In this document: positions 35,238 to 42,908 of the stretch, one piece after another
Layout: every line of letters starts with the position of its first letter
Numbering within the stretch: position 1 is the stretch's first letter
Assembly (NCBI RefSeq): GCF_013141915.1
Contig: NZ_SROX01000001.1
Location: forward strand, 248,001 to 312,000
Direction of reading: 5' to 3'
DNA length: 64,000 nt
Origin: Cupriavidus necator
GTDB taxonomy: Bacteria > Pseudomonadota > Gammaproteobacteria > Burkholderiales > Burkholderiaceae
Program-made: the position numbers and the translations under genes
Notes under the pieces: model-generated
Databases searched by the model: none
What the model saw: only the letters and a program-made list of their open reading frames with translations
Told to the model about the DNA's origin: nothing

Positions 35238-35921
35238 ATGACTTTGCCAAACATCATCAAATCGTTCGAGCGCGTACCTGCCGACATCGTGGCCCGCGCC
35301 GCCGCATTCCAGCCGGCGATCCTGTCGGACGTGGGCGGACGGCGCGGCGCGCTGCACGGCCGCATCCGTGCCCTGCGCCCCACCATGAAGGTCGCCGGGC
35401 CCGCCTTCACGGTCGAGGTCCGCCCCGGCGATAACCTGATGATCCATGCCGCACTGGCGCTGGCGCAGCCGGGCGATGTGCTGGTCGTCGACGGCAAGGG
35501 CGACCAGACCTCTGCGCTGATGGGAACCATCATGATGCATGCCGCCCGGCAACGCGGCCTGGCCGGTGTCGTCATCGACGGCGCGGTGCGGGACAGCCTG
35601 GAATTGGATGCCATGGAGTTCCCCGTGTTTTCGGTGGGCACCAATCCCAACGGCCCTACCAAGGAAGTCGGCGGCCGTATCGGCCACCCGATTTCCGTCG
35701 GCGGCGTCACGGTCAACCCGGGCGACTACATCTGCGGCGATGCCGATGGGCTGGTGGTGGTCGAGCGCGACAAGATCGAGGCACTGCTCGATGCCGCGGC
35801 CCGGAAGGAGGAAGCGGAAAGCCTGCGCATTGCCCAGATCAAGGAGGGCAATACCACCGCGCCGTGGCTGCTGGCCTCGCTGGTGACGGCGGGCGTGCTG
35901 AAGCAGGGAGAAGCGCTGTGA
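35238..35921 (+). CDS. RraA-family protein, probable 4-hydroxy-4-methyl-2-oxoglutarate-type aldolase
   Basis: A 227-residue protein of the RraA/HMG-aldolase family. Markers are PAILSDVGGRRGALHGRIRA, PGDVLVVDGKGDQTSALMGT, GLAGVVIDGAVRDSLELDAM (catalytic Arg-Asp) and VNPGDYICGDADGLVVV. Such proteins cleave 4-hydroxy-2-oxoacids to pyruvate plus an oxoacid or decarboxylate oxaloacetate; others regulate RNase E. The catabolic setting favours an enzyme. It ends in GTGA overlap with the following dehydrogenase gene, so the two are co-translated and likely consecutive steps. Confidence 0.85.
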   Translation: MTLPNIIKSFERVPADIVARAAAFQPAILSDVGGRRGALHGRIRALRPTMKVAGPAFTVEVRPGDNLMIHAALALAQPGDVLVVDGKGDQTSALMGTIMMHAARQRGLAGVVIDGAVRDSLELDAMEFPVFSVGTNPNGPTKEVGGRIGHPISVGGVTVNPGDYICGDADGLVVVERDKIEALLDAAARKEEAESLRIAQIKEGNTTAPWLLASLVTAGVLKQGEAL

Positions 35922-36865
35922 CGAACAAGCCGGTCATTCTTGTCACGGGGGCGGACCTTGCCCCCGAAGCCCTTGCGCTGCTGGGCGACTATGCGCTCGT
36001 CTTCGCGGGCAAAACGCCCCAGACCGCGGATCTGGTGGCGCTGGCCCGGCAGCACAACCCGGTCGGCATCATCGTGCGCTATGGCAGCGTTACCGCCGAA
36101 GTCATGGATGCGGCACCGGCCCTGAAGGTAATTTCCAAGCACGGCACCGGAACCGATACCATCGACAAGGCTGCCGCGCAGGCGCGCGGCATCACGGTGA
36201 CGGCCGCGGCCGGCGCCAATGCCGCCGCCGTGGCCGAGCATGCGCTGGCGCTGATGCTGGCGTGCGCCAAGTCGGTGGTGACGCTGGATGCGCGCATGCA
36301 TGCGGGCCATTGGGACAAGGCGACGCACAAGAGCCTGGAGTTGAACGGCCTGACGGTGGGCCTGGTCGGGCTGGGGGCCATCGGCCGGCGCTTTGCGCGC
36401 ATGTGCGAGGCCATCGGCATGCGTGTGATCGGTTTCGATCCCTTCGCCACGGACCTGCCCGGCTATGTGGAAGCCGTGCCGCTGGAGACGATCTGGGAGG
36501 CGTCGGATGTCATCTCGCTGCAATGCCCGTTGACGGCGGAGAACAAGAACCTGGTCAATGCCGCCACGCTGGCGCGTTGCAAGCCCGGGGTGATCCTGAT
36601 CAACACCGCCCGCGGCGGACTGATCGACGAAGCGGCGCTGCTGGAGGCGGTGCAGTGCGGACGCGTCGCCGCTGCCGGCCTCGACAGCTTTGCGCAGGAG
36701 CCGATGGCCACGCCGCACAGGTTCCAGCAACAGCCGGGCTTCGTGCTGAGCCCGCATATCGGTGGCGTGACCAGCGCGGCCTACGTCAAGATGGGTGTCG
36801 CCGCGGCGACCAACACCCTCGCGGTCCTGAACCAGGTTCGCGAGCCGGCGGCCGGGCAGCACTAG
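35918..36865 (+). CDS. D-isomer-specific 2-hydroxyacid dehydrogenase
   Basis: A 315-residue NAD-dependent enzyme: GLVGLGAIGRRFARMCEAIG (NAD fold), NTARGGLIDEAALLEAVQCG (catalytic Arg), DSFAQEPM (Glu region) and LSPHIGGVTSAAYVKMGV (His). It is a paralogue of the enzyme at 2119-3057. GTG at 35918 overlaps the aldolase stop. In the operon it would interconvert a 2-hydroxyacid and the 2-oxoacid handled by the aldolase. The exact substrate is not visible. Confidence 0.88.
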   Translation: MTNKPVILVTGADLAPEALALLGDYALVFAGKTPQTADLVALARQHNPVGIIVRYGSVTAEVMDAAPALKVISKHGTGTDTIDKAAAQARGITVTAAAGANAAAVAEHALALMLACAKSVVTLDARMHAGHWDKATHKSLELNGLTVGLVGLGAIGRRFARMCEAIGMRVIGFDPFATDLPGYVEAVPLETIWEASDVISLQCPLTAENKNLVNAATLARCKPGVILINTARGGLIDEAALLEAVQCGRVAAAGLDSFAQEPMATPHRFQQQPGFVLSPHIGGVTSAAYVKMGVAAATNTLAVLNQVREPAAGQH

Positions 36866-36915
36866 CCCCCTTGCCGCGATAAGGACTTAAAAAATCTTCG
36901 CAAAATGGAGACAGC

Positions 36916-37896
36916 ATGAACAGGAGAATCCGCGCATCCTGGCAGCTCCGGGGCCTGGCATTGGCCGCCCTGGCCGCCATGTCGATGGTTGCGCAAGCGC
37001 AAGCCTGGCCGGCAAAGGCGGTCAGGATCATCGTTCCCTATCCACCGGGCGGCGCCGTCGACGTGGTCACGCGCAAGATGGCGCAGCGGCTCTCGGAGCA
37101 GACCGGCCAGAGCTTCTATGTGGAAAACAAGGCCGGCGCGACCGGCACGATCGGCACGGCGCAGGTCGCGCGCGCCGCGCCCGACGGCTATACGCTGCTG
37201 GCCAACGATACGACCTACGCTCTGCTGCCTCACATCTTCAAGGCGCTGCCTTTCGATCCGGCAAAGGACCTGCAGCCCGTGGCGGCATACGTGTTCGCGC
37301 CGATGGGCGTGGTGGTCAAGGCCGGCGGCAAGTACAAGACGCTGGCCGACCTGATTGCCGCGGCGAAGGCCGACGACAAGGTCTCATACGGTTCCGGCGG
37401 CGCGGGCTCGACCCCGCACTTTGCCAGCGAAGCGCTGGGCCTCGCCGCGGGGGCGCACTTCATGCACGTGCCGTTCAAGGGCGCGGGCGAGGCCACCGTC
37501 GCGCTGCTGGGCGGCACCGTCGATTTCCAGATGGCCTCCATTCCGGGCGTGATCGGGCAGGTCAAGGGCAACAAGCTGTCGGTGCTGGCCGTCAGCGGCA
37601 CCAAACGCCTGCCTGCGCTGCCAAACGTGCCGACCTTCGCCGAAGCCGGGGTCGGCGGGTTCGGCGTGACCAACTTCACCGGGCTGTGGGCACCCAAGGG
37701 GACGCCTGCCGAAGTGATGGGGCGCTTGCAGAAAGAAGTGTCCAGGGCCATGGCCACGCCGGACATGCGCGCCTATGCTGACAGCATCGGCGCCGAGCCC
37801 GGCTACTGGGACGCTGGCACCTTCCGCACCGAAGTGGCCAGCCGGACCGCATTCTGGGGCAAGGTGGCACAAGGTACAGGGTTCCAGAAGCAGTAG
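36916..37896 (+). CDS. Bug/TctC-family periplasmic substrate-binding protein
   Basis: A 326-residue exported receptor with signal peptide AALAAMSMVAQAQA, then WPAKAVRIIVPYPPGGAVDV, SYGSGGAGSTPHFASEALG, FMHVPFKGAGEATVALLGG and LPNVPTFAEAGVGGF. The site ATGGAGACAGC precedes ATG. It is the second Bug receptor of one operon (the other is at 34216), which is unusual; the two differ clearly in sequence and may bind different acids, for example the substrate and its lactone-derived acid. Confidence 0.9.
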   Translation: MNRRIRASWQLRGLALAALAAMSMVAQAQAWPAKAVRIIVPYPPGGAVDVVTRKMAQRLSEQTGQSFYVENKAGATGTIGTAQVARAAPDGYTLLANDTTYALLPHIFKALPFDPAKDLQPVAAYVFAPMGVVVKAGGKYKTLADLIAAAKADDKVSYGSGGAGSTPHFASEALGLAAGAHFMHVPFKGAGEATVALLGGTVDFQMASIPGVIGQVKGNKLSVLAVSGTKRLPALPNVPTFAEAGVGGFGVTNFTGLWAPKGTPAEVMGRLQKEVSRAMATPDMRAYADSIGAEPGYWDAGTFRTEVASRTAFWGKVAQGTGFQKQ

Positions 37897-37966
37897 GCTC
37901 CGGCAGCCAGGCCGGGATCGGCCCCAGGCCTGGCAAGGCTGCGCGACAATCCACGGAGGTCACGAG

Positions 37967-38884
37967 ATGTTTCTGCTGAATCCACCGGTCATCCGGGAAG
38001 CTGAGCCGTTTTCCAGCCTTCCGGCCCGCTACCGCCGTCCGCGGCAAAGCGACTGGTCCCGCGCGAACCAGGGCGGCCGCGAGATCGACGCCTTCCTCGA
38101 AGGCCCCGTCACCGACGATCAGGGCAACCTGTATGTGACCGATATCCCGAACGGGCGGATTTTCAGGATCGACCCCAAAGGTGGCTGGGACCTGGTTGCC
38201 GAATGGGACGGCGAACCCAACGGCATGAAATTCCTCGGTCCGGAGTCCTTGCTGGTCACGGACTACCGTAACGGGCTGATGGAAGTCGACCTGCGCGCCG
38301 GCACCGTCCGGCCATACCTGTCACGCCGCAATACCGAGAGCTTCAAGGGCGTCAACGACCTGACGCTGGATGCGCGCGGGAACGTCTATTTCACCGATCA
38401 GGGCCAGACCGGCCTGCACGATCCCACCGGCAGGGTATATCGGCTCAGCCGCGAAGGCCGGCTCGAATTGCTGCTGGCCAATGTCCCGAGCCCGAATGGC
38501 ATCGTGCTGTCGCCGGACGGGCGCTTCCTGTTCGTGGCCGTCACGCGCGGCAACTGCGTCTGGCGCATGCCGCTGCAGGAAGACGGCAGCGTGTCGAAGG
38601 CCGGGCAGTTCTTCACCTCATACGGGCCCAGCGGACCGGATGGCCTTGCCATGGACGTCGATGGCCGCCTGCTGGTTGCCAACCCGGGCCTGGCCTACGT
38701 CTGGGTGCTGAACCACCGCGCCGAGCCGGTCGAGGTCATCCGCGGCACGCCCGGCCATTCGCTGACCAATGTGGCGTTCGGCGGACCGGACCGGCGCACG
38801 CTCTACATCACGGATTCCACGGCGGGCGAGATCCTGCGCATCGGCATGTCGGTGCCTGGCGTGACGCTGCCGCGGCCGCTCTGA
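37967..38884 (+). CDS. SMP-30/gluconolactonase-family lactonase
   Basis: A 305-residue six-bladed propeller protein. Repeats of the type FLEGPVTDDQGNLYVTDIPN, VNDLTLDARGNVYFTDQGQT, PNGIVLSPDGRFLFVAVTRG and PDGLAMDVDGRLLVANPGLA supply the metal-binding Glu, Asn and Asp residues typical of gluconolactonases. It would hydrolyse a sugar or hydroxyacid lactone in the cytoplasm (no signal peptide). The site ACGGAGGTCACGAG is good. It closes the Bug/RraA/dehydrogenase operon. Directly after it starts the first copy of the 69-bp repeat. Confidence 0.88.
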   Translation: MFLLNPPVIREAEPFSSLPARYRRPRQSDWSRANQGGREIDAFLEGPVTDDQGNLYVTDIPNGRIFRIDPKGGWDLVAEWDGEPNGMKFLGPESLLVTDYRNGLMEVDLRAGTVRPYLSRRNTESFKGVNDLTLDARGNVYFTDQGQTGLHDPTGRVYRLSREGRLELLLANVPSPNGIVLSPDGRFLFVAVTRGNCVWRMPLQEDGSVSKAGQFFTSYGPSGPDGLAMDVDGRLLVANPGLAYVWVLNHRAEPVEVIRGTPGHSLTNVAFGGPDRRTLYITDSTAGEILRIGMSVPGVTLPRPL

Positions 38885-38896
38885 CATGGGTGGACC

Positions 38897-38965
38897 CGCG
38901 GTCCTTCACCCGAGCCACGGCCCGGCGACGCGCAGCACCAGTTTGCTGGCTGCCTTGCCCGACTG
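38897..38965. repeat. 69-bp direct repeat, copy 1 (dehydrogenase 3'-end remnant)
   Basis: This stretch matches 42840-42908 at 66 of 69 positions in the same orientation. On the reverse strand it encodes QSGKAASKLVLRVAGPWLG and stop, the C-terminal end of the MDR dehydrogenase at 42849-43847 (there ending PWHG), but no intact gene precedes it. It therefore is a detached gene end that marks the left boundary of the 39-43 kb cassette. Confidence 0.85.
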
Positions 38966-39050
38966 CATAGCGCGCCGCGCCGTCGCCGCAGCGCGGTTGC
39001 GGCCAAGGCCAGGCTGAATGCAGAATTGCAGCAAAACCACCTGCCCCGAC

Positions 39051-39944
39051 ATGGAAACACCAGACCGCCTGCTGCGCAGCTTTTTGCGTATTGCCTCGCT
39101 GAAATCCTTGTCGAAGGCTGCGGATGACCTGAACCAGACCCAATCCGGCGTCAGCAAGCAGTTGGCTGCGCTGGAAGCCCACCTTGGCAAGGCGTTATTT
39201 ACGCGAACGGGGCGTGGCGTTGCCATGACGGAAGCCGGACAAAAGCTGCAGGCAGCGATCGAAGGACCCTATCGCGCCATCGACCACGCCGTGGATACAA
39301 TCCGGGACGCGTATGGCAGTACGGAGGGGACGGTCAGGCTGGCCCTGGTCCACACGGTCAGTTACTACTTTATCGGCGATGTGGTGGCGAGCTTCGTCAG
39401 TGCGCATCCCGGCGTCAATCTCTCGATGATGGGGCGCAGCTCGCAGGAGGTCGTGGCCCTGGTGGAAAGCGGCAAGGCGGATCTGGGGGTGGCCTACGAT
39501 ACGGCGGTAGACACTGCCTCGTTGGCGGTTTATCCGCTCTTCGACGATACCATGTGCCTGGTGGAAAAGGGCGATATGGCCCAGGTGCCGGACGATCCGG
39601 GCGTCGACCTGCGCGAGCGCGACCTTCGCCTGGTTGCCTTCCCCCATGGATATGCCCTGAGACGGATGCTGGAGAGCGCCGGACTGAAGGGATCCTATGT
39701 CGCGGAGGCGGAGACCGTGGACGCCATGCTGAAGCTGGTTTCCGCCGGGGTTGGATCCTGCATCCTGCCCAGCCGCCTGCCGGACAAGCTGCTGGCCGAA
39801 TATGGCCTGAGCAAGGTCAAGATCCAAGCGCCGCTATTGAAACGGCGCATGGTGGCGATGACGCATGCCGGGCGCGAGCCATTTCCGCTGGCCGCGGCCC
39901 TGCTCGCATGTGCGCTCCAGGTTGCAAAGGCGCTGGACACGTGA
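39051..39944 (+). CDS. LysR-family transcriptional regulator
   Basis: A 297-residue LysR protein: DRLLRSFLRIASLKSLSKAA and SGVSKQLAALEAHLGKALF in the helix-turn-helix, GVAMTEAGQKLQAAIE after it, then the effector domain (GTVRLALVHTVSYYFIGDVV, GSCILPSRLPDKLLAEYG). ATG at 39051 fits the usual family start; ATG at 39018 is in frame too and neither has a strong ribosome-binding site. It is the first gene inside the repeat-bounded cassette and lies 116 bases upstream of the aldolase, in the same direction. Confidence 0.9.
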   Translation: METPDRLLRSFLRIASLKSLSKAADDLNQTQSGVSKQLAALEAHLGKALFTRTGRGVAMTEAGQKLQAAIEGPYRAIDHAVDTIRDAYGSTEGTVRLALVHTVSYYFIGDVVASFVSAHPGVNLSMMGRSSQEVVALVESGKADLGVAYDTAVDTASLAVYPLFDDTMCLVEKGDMAQVPDDPGVDLRERDLRLVAFPHGYALRRMLESAGLKGSYVAEAETVDAMLKLVSAGVGSCILPSRLPDKLLAEYGLSKVKIQAPLLKRRMVAMTHAGREPFPLAAALLACALQVAKALDT

Positions 39945-40016
39945 AGCCATGAAATAGCTGCTATGAAAGCGGCTCCATAGCACGCCAGGGACCCCAATCC
40001 CATACTGGCTCCCGAT

Positions 40017-40040
40017 CCCTTCGGAGATTTCGCCGAAGGG
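40017..40040. promoter_or_regulatory. Inverted repeat CCCTTCGG-N8-CCGAAGGG before the aldolase gene
   Basis: Perfect 8-bp arms with an 8-base centre, 21 bases upstream of the aldolase start. No T-run follows on either strand, so it is not a normal terminator. It could be an operator or an RNA stem in the 5' leader. Confidence 0.45.
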
Positions 40041-40060
40041 AAAATCCGGAGACAACCAGT

Positions 40061-40840
40061 ATGAACGCCCCATTGAGAGACAAGTCGTATTTCGACCAGC
40101 GCGCCACCCGCGACATGGCGAAGCACCTGCCGAGCCAGTCGCGCACCACGCAGGAAACCATGGCCTATGCCTGCCGCATCCTGGCCATGACGGAGCAGGA
40201 GGCCGGCCTGGCAGGCCAGATCAGTGTCCGTTCCGAGAGGCCGGGCGCTTACTGGACGCTGCGTTTTGGCCTCGGCTTCGACGAAGCGACGCCGGAAGAC
40301 TTTATCGAAGTCGATCGCGACCTCAACACGCTGCGTGGCGGCGGCATGCCCAACCCGGCGACGCGTTTCCACTTGTGGGTCTACGACGCCCGGCCAGACG
40401 TCAACGCCATCATCCATACCCATTCGCCGTGGGCCAGCGCCCTGGCTGCCGCGCGCCAGCCCCTGGTCATCGCGCAGATGGACATGACGCCCCTGCACAA
40501 CGACTGCGCGTTCCTCGGTGATTGGCCGGGGGTTCCCATTGCAGACCAGGAGGGCGTCATCATCTCGGAGGCCCTGGGTGACAAGCGGGCGATCATCCTC
40601 GCGCACCACGGCTATCTGACGGCGGGCAAGACCTGTGAAGAGGCGACCTATCTGTCGGTCTATCTGGAACGCGCCGCCCGTATGCAAATCCGGGCCCAGG
40701 CTTTCGGCCCACTCACGCCGGTCAATGACGACCTGGCGAGGGAGGCGCACGACTACCTGCTGAAGCCGTCCATTGTCAACTCCACGTTCTCGTACTGGGC
40801 CCGCCAGACGCATGGCATCGCGCCTTACGTAAAGCCATGA
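40061..40840 (+). CDS. Class II aldolase/adducin-family protein
   Basis: A 259-residue protein of the fuculose-1-phosphate aldolase/adducin fold. Metal-binding motifs are IIHTHSPWASALAAA and LAHHGYLTAG; the N-terminal region shows GLAGQISVRSERPGAYWTL and the motif GGGMPNPATRFHL. Family members cleave sugar phosphates or act on 3-oxo acids (aldolase or decarboxylase). The site TCCGGAGACAACCAGT precedes ATG at 40061. It is followed by a transporter and an isomerase-like gene in the same direction, suggesting a three-gene catabolic unit under the upstream LysR. Confidence 0.86.
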   Translation: MNAPLRDKSYFDQRATRDMAKHLPSQSRTTQETMAYACRILAMTEQEAGLAGQISVRSERPGAYWTLRFGLGFDEATPEDFIEVDRDLNTLRGGGMPNPATRFHLWVYDARPDVNAIIHTHSPWASALAAARQPLVIAQMDMTPLHNDCAFLGDWPGVPIADQEGVIISEALGDKRAIILAHHGYLTAGKTCEEATYLSVYLERAARMQIRAQAFGPLTPVNDDLAREAHDYLLKPSIVNSTFSYWARQTHGIAPYVKP

Positions 40841-40879
40841 CGCGCCGAGACCCGCTAGACAGACAAGGAGAACAAGACG

Positions 40880-42202
40880 ATGACCCCGACAAAAAAAAGG
40901 CGCTCGCGCCGTGACTACATTACCGCTGGGCTGGCCAGCATGATGGGCACGACGATCGAATGGTATGACTTCTTCCTCTATGGAACCGCCGCAGCCCTGA
41001 TCTTCAACAAGGTTTTCTTTCCCTCGTTCGATCCCCTGACCGGGACCCTGGCGGCCTTCGCCACCTACTCGGTCGGCTTCTTTGCGCGTCCCCTGGGCGG
41101 CATCGTCTTTGGTCATTTTGGCGATCGGGTCGGACGCAAATCCATGCTGCTGATCACACTGTTCATGATGGGGATCCCGACCATCCTCATTGGCCTCATC
41201 CCTTCCTACGACAGCATCGGTTACTGGGCCGCGGTGGCGCTGGTACTGCTTCGTTTTCTGCAGGGCGTCGCCGTGGGGGGCGAGTGGGGTGGCGCGGTAC
41301 TGATGGCGGTCGAGCACGCACCCGAAGGCAAGAAGGGCTTCTTTGGCAGCCTGCCGCAGGCCGGGGTGGCGCCAGGCCTGATCCTGTCCTCGCTGGCGCT
41401 GGGCATGGTCGCCACGCTGCCGGAGCAGGACATGCTGACATGGGGGTGGCGCGTGCCGTTCCTGGCGAGTGTGGTCCTGCTCGCGGTAGGCTGGTTCATC
41501 CGTGCAAAGGTGAGCGAGTCTCCGGACTTCGAGCAGATGAAAAAGTCTGGCGAGAAGGTCGAAATGCCGGCCCTGGTCGTGTTGCGCCGCTATCCGCGCC
41601 AGGTCCTGACCGTGATCGGGGGGCGCCTGGCGGAAGTCACGTGGTTCTACACCGTTGTGACCTTTGCCCTGGCCTACGCTACGGGAACGCTCGGCATACC
41701 CAAGACCGTGATGCTCGACGCCACGGTCTGGGGCGCTGCCGTCGCGATGTTCACCATGCCCCTGTTCGGGATCCTGGGTGACCGCTTCAGTTTCAAGTGG
41801 GTATTCATGGCCGGCACAGCAGGGATCCTGGTCTTTGCGCCGCAGTTCTTCGCCCTGCTGCAGACGCTCGAGCCAGGCAATATCACGATTGCCATGGCCG
41901 TCGCAATCGGCCTGGTCTACGCCTGCCTTTACGGACCTGAAGGCAGCCTGTTCTCTGCCCAGTTTCCCGCCGAAGTCCGTTATAGCGGCATCTCGATCGC
42001 GGTGCAGGTTTCGGGTGCGATCGGCGGAGGCCTGGCACCCATCGTGGCGACGTCTCTGTTGAACCATGGCGGCGGCGATCCCTCGTACATCGTCTGGTAC
42101 CTGGGTGCACTCAGCGTGATTGCCTTTGTCAGTACGGCACTCATGCGCGATGTGAACGGGGCAAGCCATGCTGTCGCGCTGGCCAAGGGAGAGCATGTAT
42201 GA
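40880..42202 (+). CDS. MHS-family (MFS) metabolite:H+ symporter
   Basis: A 440-residue membrane protein with about 12 helices. The metabolite:H+ symporter signature GTTIEWYDFFLYGTAAALIF opens the protein, followed by FGHFGDRVGRKSMLL and the RFLQGVAVGGEWGGAVLMAV block. Relatives move shikimate, 2-oxoglutarate, proline or betaine. Its stop overlaps the ATG of the next gene (ATGA at 42199). It likely imports the substrate of the neighbouring aldolase and isomerase-like proteins. Confidence 0.92.
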   Translation: MTPTKKRRSRRDYITAGLASMMGTTIEWYDFFLYGTAAALIFNKVFFPSFDPLTGTLAAFATYSVGFFARPLGGIVFGHFGDRVGRKSMLLITLFMMGIPTILIGLIPSYDSIGYWAAVALVLLRFLQGVAVGGEWGGAVLMAVEHAPEGKKGFFGSLPQAGVAPGLILSSLALGMVATLPEQDMLTWGWRVPFLASVVLLAVGWFIRAKVSESPDFEQMKKSGEKVEMPALVVLRRYPRQVLTVIGGRLAEVTWFYTVVTFALAYATGTLGIPKTVMLDATVWGAAVAMFTMPLFGILGDRFSFKWVFMAGTAGILVFAPQFFALLQTLEPGNITIAMAVAIGLVYACLYGPEGSLFSAQFPAEVRYSGISIAVQVSGAIGGGLAPIVATSLLNHGGGDPSYIVWYLGALSVIAFVSTALMRDVNGASHAVALAKGEHV

Positions 42203-42822
42203 ACGTGCGTGCGCATATCGACTACTACTTCTGGCTGAATTCCGACTGGGCATACCTTGGCGCCGACAGGTTGGAGGCACTGGCACGCCGCACGGGTGTG
42301 GAAATCCGGTACAAGCCCGTCGATCTTCCCGCGGTGTATGCGCGTACGGGAGGCCTGCAACTGGGACAGCGTTCACCGGAACGGCAGCGATATCGGATCG
42401 TCGAACTGGAGCGATGGTGCAGGAAGCTGGGGATCTACGTGAACCCCATGCCCAGGTACATGTGTCCTGACGCGGAACTCGCTTCTCGTATCGTCATCGC
42501 TGCCGATGAACTGGGGCTGCCCGTCCTGGAGCTTTACAAGGCGATTCTCCGGGCGGAATGGTGCGAGGAGCTGGACATCGCTTCCGAGCACACGCTGCAA
42601 GCGATCCTTGCCCGCCTCGGCCTCGATGGCAGCGGCGTCATAAAGCTGGCACGCGCGAAGGAAACGGGGATGCTTTACCGGCGCTACACGGATGAGGCCG
42701 TCAGTGCAGGCGTCTTCGGCTCTCCCAGCTGTATCTTCGACGGCGAATTGTTCTGGGGCCAGGACCGGCTCGACATGCTCGAAGATGCGGTACGGGCACG
42801 CAGGCCCGCCCGCGCGGGATGA
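42199..42822 (+). CDS. 2-hydroxychromene-2-carboxylate isomerase-like protein (DsbA/GST-kappa fold)
   Basis: A 207-residue thioredoxin-fold protein. The N terminus IDYYFWLNSDWAYLGADRLE lacks a CxxC motif, and the C-terminal signature AGVFGSPSCIFDGELFWGQD-RLDML matches HCCA isomerases and GST-kappa proteins, which use glutathione to isomerise aromatic-ring cleavage products. Translation is coupled to the transporter gene. A role in isomerising a product of an aromatic or unsaturated acid is plausible; the substrate is unknown. The right copy of the 69-bp repeat begins 18 bases after its stop. Confidence 0.87.
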   Translation: MNVRAHIDYYFWLNSDWAYLGADRLEALARRTGVEIRYKPVDLPAVYARTGGLQLGQRSPERQRYRIVELERWCRKLGIYVNPMPRYMCPDAELASRIVIAADELGLPVLELYKAILRAEWCEELDIASEHTLQAILARLGLDGSGVIKLARAKETGMLYRRYTDEAVSAGVFGSPSCIFDGELFWGQDRLDMLEDAVRARRPARAG

Positions 42823-42839
42823 GCCGCCGCGCCGCCCGG

Positions 42840-42908
42840 CGCGGTCCTTCACCCATGCCACGGCCCGGCGACGCGCAGCACCAGTTTGCTGGCTGCCTTG
42901 CCTGACTG
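42840..42908. repeat. 69-bp direct repeat, copy 2 (3' end of the intact dehydrogenase gene)
   Basis: Matches 38897-38965 at 66 of 69 positions; this copy is inside and just after the 3' end of the intact dehydrogenase gene. The two copies frame about 3.9 kb holding lysR, aldolase, MHS transporter and isomerase genes. Differences are at two adjacent bases near the stop codon and one base 6 from the inner end. Confidence 0.85.
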
